The translations under genes were made by a program, and so were the position numbers. A DNA stretch of 64,000 nucleotides from the NCBI GenBank assembly GCA_905183005.1, contig CAJJDO010000015.1, positions 198,587 to 262,586 on the forward strand. The letters are read 5' to 3'. This DNA is from Paramecium pentaurelia. Its lineage: Eukaryota > Ciliophora > Oligohymenophorea > Peniculida > Parameciidae. The notes beneath the pieces were generated by a model, which was given only the letters and a program-made list of their open reading frames with translations, did no database searches and had not been told where the DNA came from. Below, piece after piece: positions 49,559 to 60,749 of the stretch. Numbering within the stretch: the first letter of the stretch is position 1; every line of letters starts with the position of its first letter.

Positions 49559-50049
49559 TCATTCGTTTTTTTTCTTTTCTACTTTTTTTTAGTTTTATTG
49601 TGGTTATGGCAATTTCTTAGGTTTTATTAATGCATCAATCAAGGCAAAACAAAATGCAATATAAAATAAAGCTCCTTATATAGTTTACTCACCACCAAGT
49701 CTTTCTGATTTGTATAATACATGATTATAATTGATTGCAGCATAAACTAATAAGGCTGGTATTGAGAGCACATAAAGTAAACCAATTCTTTTATAATAAT
49801 AATTAAATATTACCTATTCATTGTTACAAATGAACAAGCAACTAAGACATATCCAAGAAACATTCTCATCTATAAATAAATATCCACATTATTAAGAATT
49901 GAGTTTTCTAATCTTGCTGTTTCTCTTACTGTTCTTTCAAATCGTTCCTACATATAATTATTATTTACTTATCCCCATGGATCATATAGTAAGCTCATTC
50001 CAAAAATTCCTAATCCAAATCCAATTAATAGAGATGATAACCTTTGCAT
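49559..50049 (-). CDS. Small multi-pass membrane protein, unrecognised
   Basis: A 154-residue protein starting MQRLSSLLIGFGLGIFGMSL. Hydrophobic segments are at about 4-24, 68-110 (FLGYVLVACSFVTMNRIG; LLYVLSIPALLVYAAINY, probably two helices) and 125-140 (GALFYIAFCFALIDALI). A basic tail (KKVEKKKNE) follows. One 26-nt intron (49788-49813). A further 21-nt stretch in the first loop could also be an intron; both readings keep frame. The organelle cannot be told from sequence. Confidence 0.6.
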
Positions 50050-50454
50050 AGATTTTAATATTAATTTATTATGTTAATTTATTTTAAAACCATTCTACAG
50101 GATGAATAATAACAAATTATTCATTACGACTAAATACTTAAAAAAATATTACATAAATTTATTCATTTATAATTAGAATAGAAATGAGACTATTCATTAT
50201 CATAAATTTAAAATAAATTAGATTTATATTTCAACTAACAAAAGAATAAAATTTAAATTAGATAATATTATTAAAAGAATTAGAAAAAGAGTGTAAATTA
50301 TATAGTTTTATATAAGTATATATATATATATATATTATTAATAATCTTATAATACAAGAAATAATAATTAAGATTAAAATTTTCATTATGATTTATAAAT
50401 ATATAAATAATTAAATAGAAAGATATTAATAATTAAAAATACAACTTATATTTA
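50050..50454. other. Intergenic, AT-rich, with TA run
   Basis: This region lies between two minus-strand genes and includes an alternating TA run near 50318-50336. No coding frame of interest. Confidence 0.5.
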
Positions 50455-51920
50455 TCACTTTTATTTATGATGAAAAATAGTAGTCATTTAATTACTTAAA
50501 GATTATAATTTTTTATAATTATCTACTAAATGAGTACCTGAGTCAATCACCCAATCATCATCAAAAACGAGAGTTTAAGTTGGTTTTTATTTGATTTTCG
50601 GTTTTTTCAAATAATCAGGCAACGTTCTAACTCTCAAACCTTAATTTTATTAACATTCCTCTGGAATTATTTATTAAGTATCTTCACTTATTTCATCTTT
50701 TGATAATTAATATATCTCATCAATATTTTCCATTGCACTACTTCCATTACTTTTTTTACCTTTATCTTTTACAATTTAAATAAGATCTTAATTAAAAGTT
50801 TATTTAATTAAAGATGGACAAAAGGTTTTTCTTTTATTAGGATTAATATGATGTTATTTAATATTTCTATAAAATGATAGAATATTTACATTTATTAATT
50901 AGATTGATATTAATCAATCTCATAATTATCATCAAATTAAATTGTTCCATAACGAGAAAACATTTCTGTTTGAGCAGTATTTTGGATATCCCAATCATAA
51001 ATAGAATCAATTTTTATTTTGGAATTTTTAGCAGCTTATTAAAATAATTTAATAATTGATTTATAATCTGGTTCTGTTACATATGTTAATTTACGTAAAT
51101 ATCTATATATTTATTAAAATATTACTCATATATTTTTTTCAATTCTTCAGGTAAATTATTAAACAATTCAAGAGTCTATTTTTACTTAATTTCACCAACT
51201 TATATTATCTTTTAGTCACTTGGAACATGCTTAATGTTTTGCCATGGTAAATTACTGAAACAATGAAAATCTTCATTTTTACCCATAATAAAAGTACAAT
51301 AGGATGTAAATTAAAGATTCCAAATCGTCTTTTCTTCCTAATTCATTTCCTTTATGAGCTGCAATCGAAGCATATCGAGATGTTCCAATAAATGGTTATC
51401 TGTCTTTGAAAGGTCTAATTATTTTAATATTTTACAAATGGGTTCCATTTTTACGCATAAATGCCTTACTAATACCATAATCAATAATATAAAATCTATT
51501 ATTATCATCAATCATAATATTTTCTGGTTTTAAATCTCTATGTAATACTCCTTTTTAATGAATATCATCCAGTACTTCTACTAATTTAATTCCAATCTAT
51601 AAAACAGTTTTGAGGCTAAATTTCTTTTATTTTTTTATCAAAGAGGACAAATCTTTAGAAAGAAGTTGCAAAACCAACACATTAAAGTCATCCTATTTAC
51701 CAAAATATAACATTTAAGGCACTCCTTAAACTCCTTCCAATCTTCTTATTATGTCTACTTCTTTTTCTAAGGATCTGAGATGCTCATTTTCAGGTTTTTC
51801 AATTTTTATAGCCACTTACTGTCCTGTTTTTTAATCAAAACCTAGCATCACAAACCCAAATGCACCTGATGCAATTTTTCTAGATATTATATATTGATTG
51901 TTAATTCTCAGAGATTTCAT
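50455..51920 (-). CDS. Casein kinase 1-like protein kinase B
   Basis: A 456-residue kinase. IASGAFGFVMLGFD, VAIKIEKPE, catalytic HRDLKPEN, IDYGISKAF, CK1 signature PFIGTSRYASIAAHKG, KDDLESLIYILLYF and the C-lobe piece EYLRKLTYVTEPDYKSI. The C-terminal 150 residues are polar (CPSLIKQTFNQDLIQIVKDK) and end in an acidic patch, VFDDDWVIDSG. Introns 51415-51435, 51255-51282, 51103-51125, 50867-50889. Intron 51415-51435 sits at the same place, before PFxx, as one in CK1 A, supporting common descent. Confidence 0.92.
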
Positions 51921-52098
51921 TTAAATTATTCTTAATTATAATTATTATACACACTTAATTTATTATACAATGAAAATACGTTGACTAATACCAAAAAAAA
52001 AATGATTAAATATTTTAATCAAAGAATAATTAATATTTACAAACTTTTATTAAATTAATTATAAGTTTAATCAAAGATATTGAATGATATATAATTTT

Positions 52099-53200
52099 TC
52101 ACATATCATTTTCATGAAATCTAAAATCCTATTACAATGTGTTAATTATTTAATCAAAATTTCTAAGTAAATAATTAATATTTACTTTTCAATTAATAAT
52201 GAAGAATGAGTTAGCTTATTTTCAAATCTACTATCATATAACTTTGTTACACTATCTTTTAATTTAGCTAATTAAAAGACTAAATTTTTTTCATCTTCTT
52301 CAGAACTCTTTTTGGTCATTACTTTACCAACAGCCTAATTTACCTTTCCTTATCTACTTTTTTCTAATAAAGAACTTTATTTTAATTTTTATGATGGAGT
52401 TTATGGAACTATTTTTATTTGAAACATATACTATCTAAAATTGGATCTTAGAAGGACTTTGTATTACTTTTTTAAACAGTTCTCTTTTGAGTTTAAGGTG
52501 TTTAAGGTACTTGAGCTTAGGATTTTGTAGTTTAAGGACGAATGTTATTATTATTAATATTACTATTTGTTTTTTTGCTTTAACCTTGATTATTACTTGT
52601 CTAAATGTTCTGAGCTTATTATTAAATTTTTTTTTAACCACCTTATTTTGTAGCAGTTGGAAATTTTCCATTTACTCTTACATTGTTGGCTGCCTAAACT
52701 ACTTTAAATTTATTGACATCTTATTCAGTAACTAAATTATCTTCTTCTTCTATTACTAAATGAGTATATTTAGGGATTTACTATTCGATTTCTTATTTAT
52801 CAGCTAATTTTACATATATAACATATGTACATATAGGATTTTATGAATATAAACTTTAAGTTAATGATATGGACTACTTTTATTATTTCCATAATTGAGA
52901 TAGATTATCAACATTCTAATTTTACTGTTTAAGATTCAAGACTAGACCATAATTCAAATAAAAAATACATTTTTCTACTGATTAAGAATCCTTCTATTAA
53001 TCGCTATTTCTTGTGCTTCTGAAATCATTTGTCAATGAGGGAGTATACTATCTATCCGATGAAAGATTACGAGATCTATAGGATGGACATTATAGTTTTC
53101 CTTTTAAAGATTCTAATTCTTCTAATTATGTAATATGCCTATCATTCAATTAGACACTCATTTATTATTAAATTTAGTAACTAATATAATTAGATGGCAT
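52099..53200 (-). CDS. Low-complexity Q/N/S-rich protein, unrecognised
   Basis: A 351-residue reading: MPSNYISYQIQQQMSVQLND, then a short coiled coil (HITQLEELESLKGKL), a serine/arginine-rich part (YRSRNLSSDRQYTPS), and a long Q/N/T-rich stretch (NNIRPQTTKSQAQVPQTPQT). A charged helical C-terminus follows (EEDEKNLVFQLAKLKDSVTK) and ends FHENDM. Introns 52409-52431 and 52163-52185. A 27-nt TGA-free AT-rich stretch at the NPIC/YVK position may be a further intron. No family recognised. Confidence 0.55.
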
Positions 53201-53667
53201 AAATCATTATAATAATCAATAATTACAAGAAAGCTAATTTATACATATTATATGCTATGTTCTAATACAAAATATATCTACAATTCAAAAATTTTATATA
53301 TATATATAATTAAGAAAATTAGATAGAAACTCAATAATATGATTATGAAATCTATTTTACTTTGATTTAAACAATTAGAATATTATTATACGCAAGTATT
53401 TAAATTAGTAAATTTTTTATTCAATATAATATATATTGATTCATTCTTTATTTACTTATATTATTTGTTTTTAATAGCTATTAGTAATATAACTGATGAG
53501 AAGTTCTTAGTTATCCTTATTAAAAACTAAAAAATTTAACTAAAATTTATTTTTTTTGAATACTACAGAGTGAGATAAATTTGACTTAAGTTTGAGTTAA
53601 TTTATATAAAAAATGGAGTGAATTCTAAGTCTTTAAAATTATTTATTTAACTACTCTCTCTATTAGA
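53201..53667. other. Divergent intergenic region, AT-rich
   Basis: This region lies between a minus-strand gene start and the TFIIB-like gene start. It contains an alternating TA run near 53296-53310. No other feature is seen. Confidence 0.5.
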
Positions 53668-54447
53668 ATGAATATAAAAAGGAGAATCATAAGACCACCA
53701 GTTCCAAAATTTAATTTGAATGAATTTGAAACTAATTCTCTAGATCTACTTCCAATTGAGATATAAATTAAAGACTCAAATTGTAATTCAAGCATATTAG
53801 ATAATAATTCTGATACTTCCTCTGATGATAATTAGGAATCTAATTTTAATCGTAAAAAACTATCAGCAATTGTTGAAGAAATGAAAAACTAAATATCTCT
53901 TTTGGGATTGAATGAAGATCTATTAAAAATTGCATTACAACTCTTATAACCTGACTTATTGTCTGAACTCAGATAAAAAAAATACACTGCTATTGCAATT
54001 GCTATTGCAGGGTTGATTGCTGCCATAAAATAAACAAGCATTCCAATCACTCAGAGAGAAATTTTAGCTAAAATTTCAGTCTCAGAAAAATTAATTAAAA
54101 AAATATTACTCAAAATTCACAACAATTACAAATTAGAACCAGTTGTTTAAGCATTCATAAAATCAATATCAAACAAGTTAGGACTTAATCAAAGATTTGT
54201 TAATTTCTGTGTTTAAGTATTTAATAAAATCCAACAAAATAATTTAATTTAAGGAGAACATGAAAATGTGATTGCTGCTGCAATAGTCAAATATAGTGGA
54301 GATATTATTTTTGCAAGTAGAGGAGGTATTTTATCTTCAGTAATTGCATAATAAGCTAAATGTAGCATTGGTACATTTAAAATGTTTCATAAAAAAGTTA
54401 TGGAAAACTAATACTTTATTATGCAAACTTTGAAGTCTTTATCTTGA
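53668..54447 (+). CDS. TFIIB-like (cyclin-fold) protein without zinc ribbon
   Basis: A 259-residue intronless protein. The first cyclin-like repeat reads KKYTAIAIAIAGLIAAIKQT and SIPITQREILAKISVSEKLI. The second reads LNQRFVNFCVQVFNKIQQNN and HENVIAAAIVKYSGDIIFAS. This is the pattern of the TFIIB/BRF core, which bridges TBP and RNA polymerase on promoters. Canonical TFIIB starts with a CxxC...CxxC zinc ribbon; the 90 residues here before the core are acidic/serine-rich (NSDTSSDDNQESNF) with no such cysteines. TBP contact may remain, but polymerase recruitment by a ribbon should not. Assignment is by eye. Confidence 0.65.
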
Positions 54448-54498
54448 TTTTATTTTAAGTTTATTTATATTATTCTATTTAAAAATCTATCAATCACA

Positions 54499-55941
54499 TC
54501 AATTACATAATTTTTAAAACTTATTGTATTTTATCATTTTTTCATATTTAATCGGAGGTCCAATATTAATATTAGAATTGGGAAGTGAAAACTATTTTAA
54601 GATTTCTATTAATCAATATATAAATAATACTTTTGGAAATCAAATAACTTAAATGATTTTATAATTCTGTAAATTTAGTGTATTCATAAAGAGGTTTATA
54701 CAAATAATCAATATGTATTCTTTCATTATTCATCTAATTTATTTACTGTTAATTAATTCTGGATTTTATTATTGACTGAATGTTTCACAATGCTTTTTAG
54801 TTTTTTTACTATTTGAATATAATCTTCTACTCCCTAATTTTACTTTAGAATCTTTAAATTTATTAGTAATTTTAGTCCTCTAAATAAACAATGATTGGTT
54901 TTTCTTAACATAATTTGAAATGATAATCTATTTATTAATCTGAATCTAATAATTTTTTTGGATTGTCTAAATCATATTGTTTCACTTCAGGAACATAAAA
55001 TAATTCTGCCAACCAAACTAAACCAAGTTATACTTAATCTTTAAAGTAAGTTGTATCAATTGCTCATTCAATTATATTTAAATTTTCTGGCATTGTATCA
55101 CCAGGACAAATAAAAGTACCATCTTAATAAAATTAAAGTTCAACTTCTCCTTTTTTATCTGAAATAATAGTTTTTTAACATTATTAACACCATTTCCATC
55201 TCCTTCACATATTAATTTATCAATTTTAAACTTAGAACCAACTATATTACTACCTTTAAAGAAGATTTACAAAACACTTAGGAATTTCAATTTCTTAAGT
55301 ATTAAATTATTAACAAAGTAATTTTGATAAAATTTAATTCATAAAATGAGTATTTAAAGGTATTAAACTAAATGAAATTTATTGAATAACGTCAATACGA
55401 TTCCAAATTAGATAAGATTGTATCCTTGATGTTCAGTAAGATATTTCATTAAAGTATCATCAACTTATTTTTAATCCTTTTATTTCTTAAATTTTAATTA
55501 TAGAGAAATCTTTCTATTTCTTTTATTGCTTATTATTGTTTTATTAATCATCGCTTAAATTAACATTTATTTTACTAAAATATTTGTTATTCTGAAAAAG
55601 ATTATGAAAATTATAATGGAGAATTGAAATATAATTTTTGATTTTTGAATTAGACAGTAAAAATCAATTGTATGATTGTTTTTAGTTCATAATTTAAGAT
55701 TTTTAAATTAGTAATTTCTTCAAATTCAAAAATAGGAGTTGTAACTATGTATATTATAATCAGTTACTTTTCCAAAATATTGTGAAAATGTTGTATATGG
55801 ATCAGCTGGTTTTTAAGAAAGGATTTTATTTACTGTTTCATTTATAATATCCTTTATTTTGTATTGTTCAATATATGATTTTACTTCTGGAGGAATATAT
55901 GGTAATTTAGATATTTAATAAATATAATAATAATATTCTAA
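54499..55941 (-). pseudogene. Degenerate enolase-family gene
   Basis: Pieces of an enolase relative with an extra N-terminal docking-like domain appear in order but in different frames: KLPYIPPEVKSYIEQYK and SQKPADPYTTFSQYFGK; ITNLKILNYELKTII; MKYLTEHQGYNLIQFG; AIDTTYF with YDLDNPKKLL and KPIIVYLED; and the C-terminal GPPIKYEKMIKYNKF. The YDLD and IVxxED blocks and the GxPxxxEKxxKYN end match the enolase layout. No ATG precedes the first block, a TGA interrupts before AIDTTYF, and at least three frame changes remain that no 20-31 nt intron cures. Probably non-functional. Confidence 0.55.
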
Positions 55942-56871
55942 TCAAAATCTCTTGCCGCTTGATCCAAATGGACATGGAAAATCTTATTATTATTTTTGTT
56001 TAGGTTTTGATTATGTAAATGATTAATCAATGTCATATGTACCAACACCAGGAAAATTAAGGAGTTTATCTTATCTTTTACTATATTTATCAAGTGATAT
56101 AACTCCAATGGCTTTTGATTTTGTTTTGATTTCATAAGCACCTACACTAGGACCTGCATCTTACTGTTATTAACTAAATCTTCTAACTGTTGAAGAGAAA
56201 CATTAAAATCTCCAAGGTATTTTTTCAACCTTTATAGAGGAATCATTAAATTCATTATAATATGCTCCAGGAGGAGGAACTGGTTTATCTTTCATTTTTT
56301 CTCTTTGTTATGCTAATTCCAGACTATCAGAAGGAAATAATGAAAATATATTCCTATGTGCTCAATAATAATAATGAGTAGCCATACTTTTAGGTTTTCT
56401 TCTTTTGGATTATCCTGTAAAGGGAGTTTGGGCTCTTGAATTATAATATCCCTAGACTTATAATTAGTTCGGTTCTTCCATTGAATTTTCAACATCTGTT
56501 GTGTGTTTTTGATAAACTATCTTAAGTCGTTTGCCTTTTTATTTAATGGGCAATCTCTCAAAATTGTTAATTGATATATCTGGATTTTAAGTGTAACTGA
56601 AGCTTCTTTCTTTTGGTTTCTTATATTTCTGTTCAATTTTCAATCTTTCACCCGGTTTTGCATATGCAGATAACTAGGGACTGGCTAATGAAACTCTTGG
56701 TAGATTGTTATTATAATTTTAAGGACTTACACTTTATCGACTATCTAGATTTCTTGATATAGATTTTGAAAAATCACTCCCTTTAGCATATTATTATTGG
56801 TTGATTTCATAATAGCCAACAGGAGGATTGTAAGTAGGTTGAAAACAAATACGATCACTTTTTGAAAACAT
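55942..56871 (-). CDS. Sperm-tail PG-rich repeat (STPG/SHIPPO-like) protein
   Basis: A 300-residue protein with repeated P-G/Y motifs typical of the family: YNPPVGYYEINQQQY, PVPPPGAYYNEFND, DAGPSVGAYEIKTKSK and FPGVGTYDIDQSFTQSK, ending in FPCPFGSSGKRF. Such proteins line the inside of ciliary microtubules. One 27-nt intron (56361-56387) contains an in-frame TGA and so must be spliced. It continues in the same frame, after its stop, into the decayed enolase block. Confidence 0.8.
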
Positions 56872-57318
56872 TATTATAATATTATAATAAATGTTAGGTT
56901 TAATATTATATTGACTATTAGTTTAAGGATAAATAAGAAAAATATGATTGGATAATTAATTACTTTTATTATAATTAACATGTTTAGAAGAATGTTACAT
57001 ATATGGTTGATATATTTTAAAATATGAAGAAGTTATGAATACAAAATTTGGATAGAAAGGTACTAAATTACAAGGAGAATGATGTATATTATATACTAAA
57101 AGTATTCAAGATTGCCAATTGATATTCAAATTAATTAAAGTTAACTACTAAAAGGTTGGATATGGCTAGTTTCAAAAGATAGTAATATCAGATCAATTTA
57201 TTGGAAAGATAAGGACAATTGGCAAAGGGTTTTGTTATTGATTTAATATGAGCAAATTCTTTTTTTAATTTTGGAATAACTATTTATTATTAATTATGAT
57301 TTCATTATTCATAGCTTT
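56872..57318. other. Intergenic with a small ORF relic
   Basis: This region lies between STPG and TSG101 on the minus strand. On the plus strand 57035-57241 reads MNTKFGQKGTKLQGE, TGA, then CILYTKSIQDCQLIFKLIKV and FIGKIRTIGKGFCY to a second TGA, all in one frame. It may be a relic or chance. Confidence 0.35.
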
Positions 57319-58264
57319 TCATAGCTATCTATTGCACTTTTTTAACAATTGGATATCATTGAATTCCTATTCAGCCAATTACTTTACTATTGAGCAAACC
57401 CATTCTAAAGTTACATTACTACTTGTTTTCATTCTATTTTATGTATATTTGTATGTATCACGAATTCCATATATATTTGCTTATAAGTTACAAATTTAAT
57501 CATCCACTTAATTTAATGATAAGATTTAAAGTATATTATCTTCATTAACTTCACGTTATGAATAATCAGCTGAAAATTAATTCATACATTTAATCTCATC
57601 TGTTAATTTTTCATTCAATCCTTATAGATAGACTTTAAGCTACTTTAGTTTTGCTCTTTAATCTTAAGCAAATTAATATTCTTTGAATAATTGATCACCT
57701 AATTCTTTTACATCTTTCCAATCTTTTTCCATCTAAATGATATATTTAAATCATTCATACTTTGTCTGTGTACTTTTTTATTTATTTTTCTAATTCAATT
57801 TTTGCTGGATCCTTCTATAAAACAGAGTTTTAAGAATATGGATGATTCAATTTAAATTCAGCTCTTAATTTTTCAATAACACCATTTAGATTATTATTCT
57901 TATGATACATAAAACTTAAATCAGGTTCAATTTAATCTGATGGAATTATTATTATTTTTACTTTCATATTTTTAAATAAATTTCCATGGATTTGAAGGTT
58001 TAGTAAGAATACTTTTAATACCATCTTATTGGAACAGAAAGTTAATATTAACTGGAGGTTTTACATCATCTATAAATAGCCAAGCAGTTATCAAATATGA
58101 TTAAAAAATAATACTTTAAAGATTTTTTAAGGTGTCACAATAATAGAGGGATTTATTAATAAATTTGAATTTTATATTTCTACAATCTGATCTATAATTG
58201 ACTAAACTTCTTAAGAGTTATAAATTGTATCTTTATGAGTTTTGAAAGCATAGTCTAACATCAT
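57319..58264 (-). CDS. TSG101: ESCRT-I subunit TSG101/VPS23-like
   Basis: The N-terminus looks like a UEV domain (SQEVQSIIDQIVEIQNSNLL, then LITAWLFIDDVKPP). The coiled coil (AKIELEKQIKKYTDKMEKDW) and a C-terminal steadiness-box-like end (LQANIYGIRDTYKYTQNRM; LEWVCSIVKQLAEQEFNDIQ) complete the TSG101 order. The protein sorts ubiquitinated membrane cargo into multivesicular endosomes. Introns at 57733-57760 and 57937-57961. One base is missing to join the first block to LITAWLF; the T6 run in the gene's sense, near 58107 on the plus strand as A6, would keep frame as T7. The assignment rests mostly on the C-terminus. Confidence 0.65.
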
Positions 58265-58329
58265 TTTATATAAAATATAATATATAATAAAAATTCACAA
58301 ATAAATACAATTATTATACAATAAAATTT

Positions 58330-59798
58330 ATGTCTGAAATAGAGCAACTTATTAAATAAAAGGAAGAGATAGAAATTAGTTAGACAACTCTCAAAATTTG
58401 GTGTTCTTTGAAAAAGAATTTATCTAATAAATTTAAGAATCCTTCTGAAACTTTTAAAACATTAAAAAAAGAAGGAAAAGAAACATTATCAATAGAAGAT
58501 TTTGTAGATTATTCAAAAGGATTAGATTTGTAAATATTAACCTTATTTTTTAGAACAAATGTATTTAAAGATATAAGTCTTAATGAAGATAATTTCATCA
58601 AATGTTGGGAACAATGGGAATATTAAGCAAAATAAAATGAACATAAATTATAAATGATTTAAGAGAAATTAGAATTATTAAATATTTTAGAATAAAAAGA
58701 TAAAGTTGGAATCAAATAATTAGAAGCTTAGAAGAATAAAAAAATATTAAATATTATCTAAAATTGTGATAATTTAGAATAACTATAAGAAAAATTAGAT
58801 ACTTTAGTTTAAGGAACTCAATAATAATAAAAAGAAAAAATTGATGTAATCTAAAATGAATCTGAATGTTTCAATAAAATATTACAAAAAAAGTCTGAAA
58901 TTAAGGCTTCTGAATTATAGATTAACAAATTATAATAAAAAACAAATCCTGAAGGATCTGAAAATAGCCAAATATCAAATAAGAAGAAATAAGTAAGTTA
59001 TTTAGATGGTTCCACTAATGTTTTATAAAAAAGCAAAATCAATTTAAATATATCCAGTTCTTAATTATAAACTAGTAGATTATCAACAGCAAATTAAAAC
59101 AAATAATCCTTTATATATGAGTCTTAAGTTCAAATATCTCCTACTAAAGGCTAATAGTTACTCAAGAATCCACCAGTTACTTAATAGCAATAATTTAAGA
59201 AAAGTCCAAATGAAGACAGAGAAAGTGAAAGAAGATCTCATAAATCTAATAGAATGAGAGGAGATTTATAATCATATATTTAAGATTTATTTTAAAATGA
59301 AAGAGAATAATCATTAAGATAAGAACCAAGATATGTTCGAGATTATGATCGACCATCATATTCTACTGATTAAAGAGGACTTTCTGGTTTCCCAAATTTT
59401 AGAAAATATTAAAAAAATTAGTAATAAAAAAGAGAACCTTAAGAATTAGAACCTGAATCTACTAATATATCCAAACGACTCTAAAATATTAGGTATTGAA
59501 AAAAATCTAAATAAGATATAAATTGGATGATTTTTAGAACTAAAAGTTAACTTAATATAAATCAAAACCTTAAAGACTTTAAGATTGGAGTCCAGAGAAA
59601 CCCATAAGAGTATCATAGTAAAAACCTAAATAAGGAAGTAGAAAATCTAGTCCTTAATATACTCCAGGAAATACACATAGACTAAATCTTGATAAATTAA
59701 GATAAGAAAAATAATAGAATTAAGGATCTGAGTCAGGTTTTTTGAGCATGGAATAATTGAATTAAACCTTAAAAGGAGAATCATAGGCTAATGCTTGA
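58330..59798 (+). CDS. Coiled-coil protein with EF-like N-terminus, unrecognised
   Basis: A 481-residue protein with one 23-nt intron (59493-59515). The N-terminal 100 residues are helical (KKEGKETLSIEDFVDYSKGL; FRTNVFKDISLNEDNFIKCW), like a degenerate EF-hand pair without full calcium ligands. A coiled coil covers about 105-215 (MIQEKLELLNILEQKDKVGI). The C-terminal half is polar and disordered, S/Q/R-rich. No family named. Confidence 0.65.
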
Positions 59799-59911
59799 TA
59801 TATAAAGAATAGATAATAAAAAATATAATAATAAATATTGAAATATTTTTAAAATTATATAGTTTTTTGTTTTGTATAATTATGCTATTATTTTTTAGAC
59901 TGAATATGTTT

Positions 59912-60479
59912 TCAATATTCATATGTTTTATTTCCAATATAGAAATCTTTTAAGAATTCGCTCTTTCCTTTAAGCTTTTAATTTTCTAAATAAGAATATC
60001 CTGCATCAGATCTGTTTTGATTAGCAAAATATTGGAATAAATGATCTCTATTTAACATATGCCATTCAGCTTAGTAGAGTAATTCATATCCACGATATAC
60101 CTATAATATAATATCAATCATACCCATCTATCAACAGCATCAGGATCTCTTAAGTATGCTCTCTTTCTTAATACATTGGCAACATTAAGCATTGCTTATT
60201 AAGAATTGCAAGTGACTTCTAAATCATGTATTCTTAATAAAAAAGGAATCAGTCGACATACTTTTCTATAAAATCTTAACACTTTGAAATGAGCTTATAT
60301 AATATTTTTAGAAGGTCTTCCACTAGTTAATCCTTCAAAAATTTCAGTCCCTCTCATTGTAATGTTGTTACCACCATATTACTATTTTATTAAATAATAT
60401 TTACCTTTCCTCTAGAACCATGCGTTCCAATTTCTGGAAAAAGGTTCAAATTGCTTTGAAAGTTTTAATTTTAATTCAT
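59912..60479 (-). CDS. NDUFA6: Complex I LYR subunit NDUFA6 (B14)
   Basis: A 173-residue LYR-type subunit. The LYR-like helix is FKVLRFYRKVCRLIPFLLR. It is followed by VLRKRAYLRDPDAVDRWVYR, ELLYQAEWHMLNRDHLFQYF and FLKDFYIGNKTYEY, which match the B14 order (compare FLSKFYVGHDP at the end of the animal protein). LYR proteins bind acyl-ACP in the mitochondrial matrix arm. The N-terminus (NLFPEIGTHGSRGKQYGGNN) is longer than usual. Two 23-nt introns (60382-60404, 60101-60123). Confidence 0.82.
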
Positions 60480-60749
60480 TTATTATATTATATTAAGAAT
60501 AAAATTAATTTTATTATCATATTTATATGAATTAATATATATATATAATAAAATATCTTGAATGGATTATATGTTATTAGAATATCTTAATTGTTATTTT
60601 ATAATTCTTTTATTCTAAAATTTATCAAATATAAATATTCTAATAGGTTGATCATTTCCTATCTAATATGATTGGAGATTAAACATATACTGGATTTTCA
60701 CTTGTTTCATTGTTAAACGGAATATTAATATTAAAATTAATTATTACAA

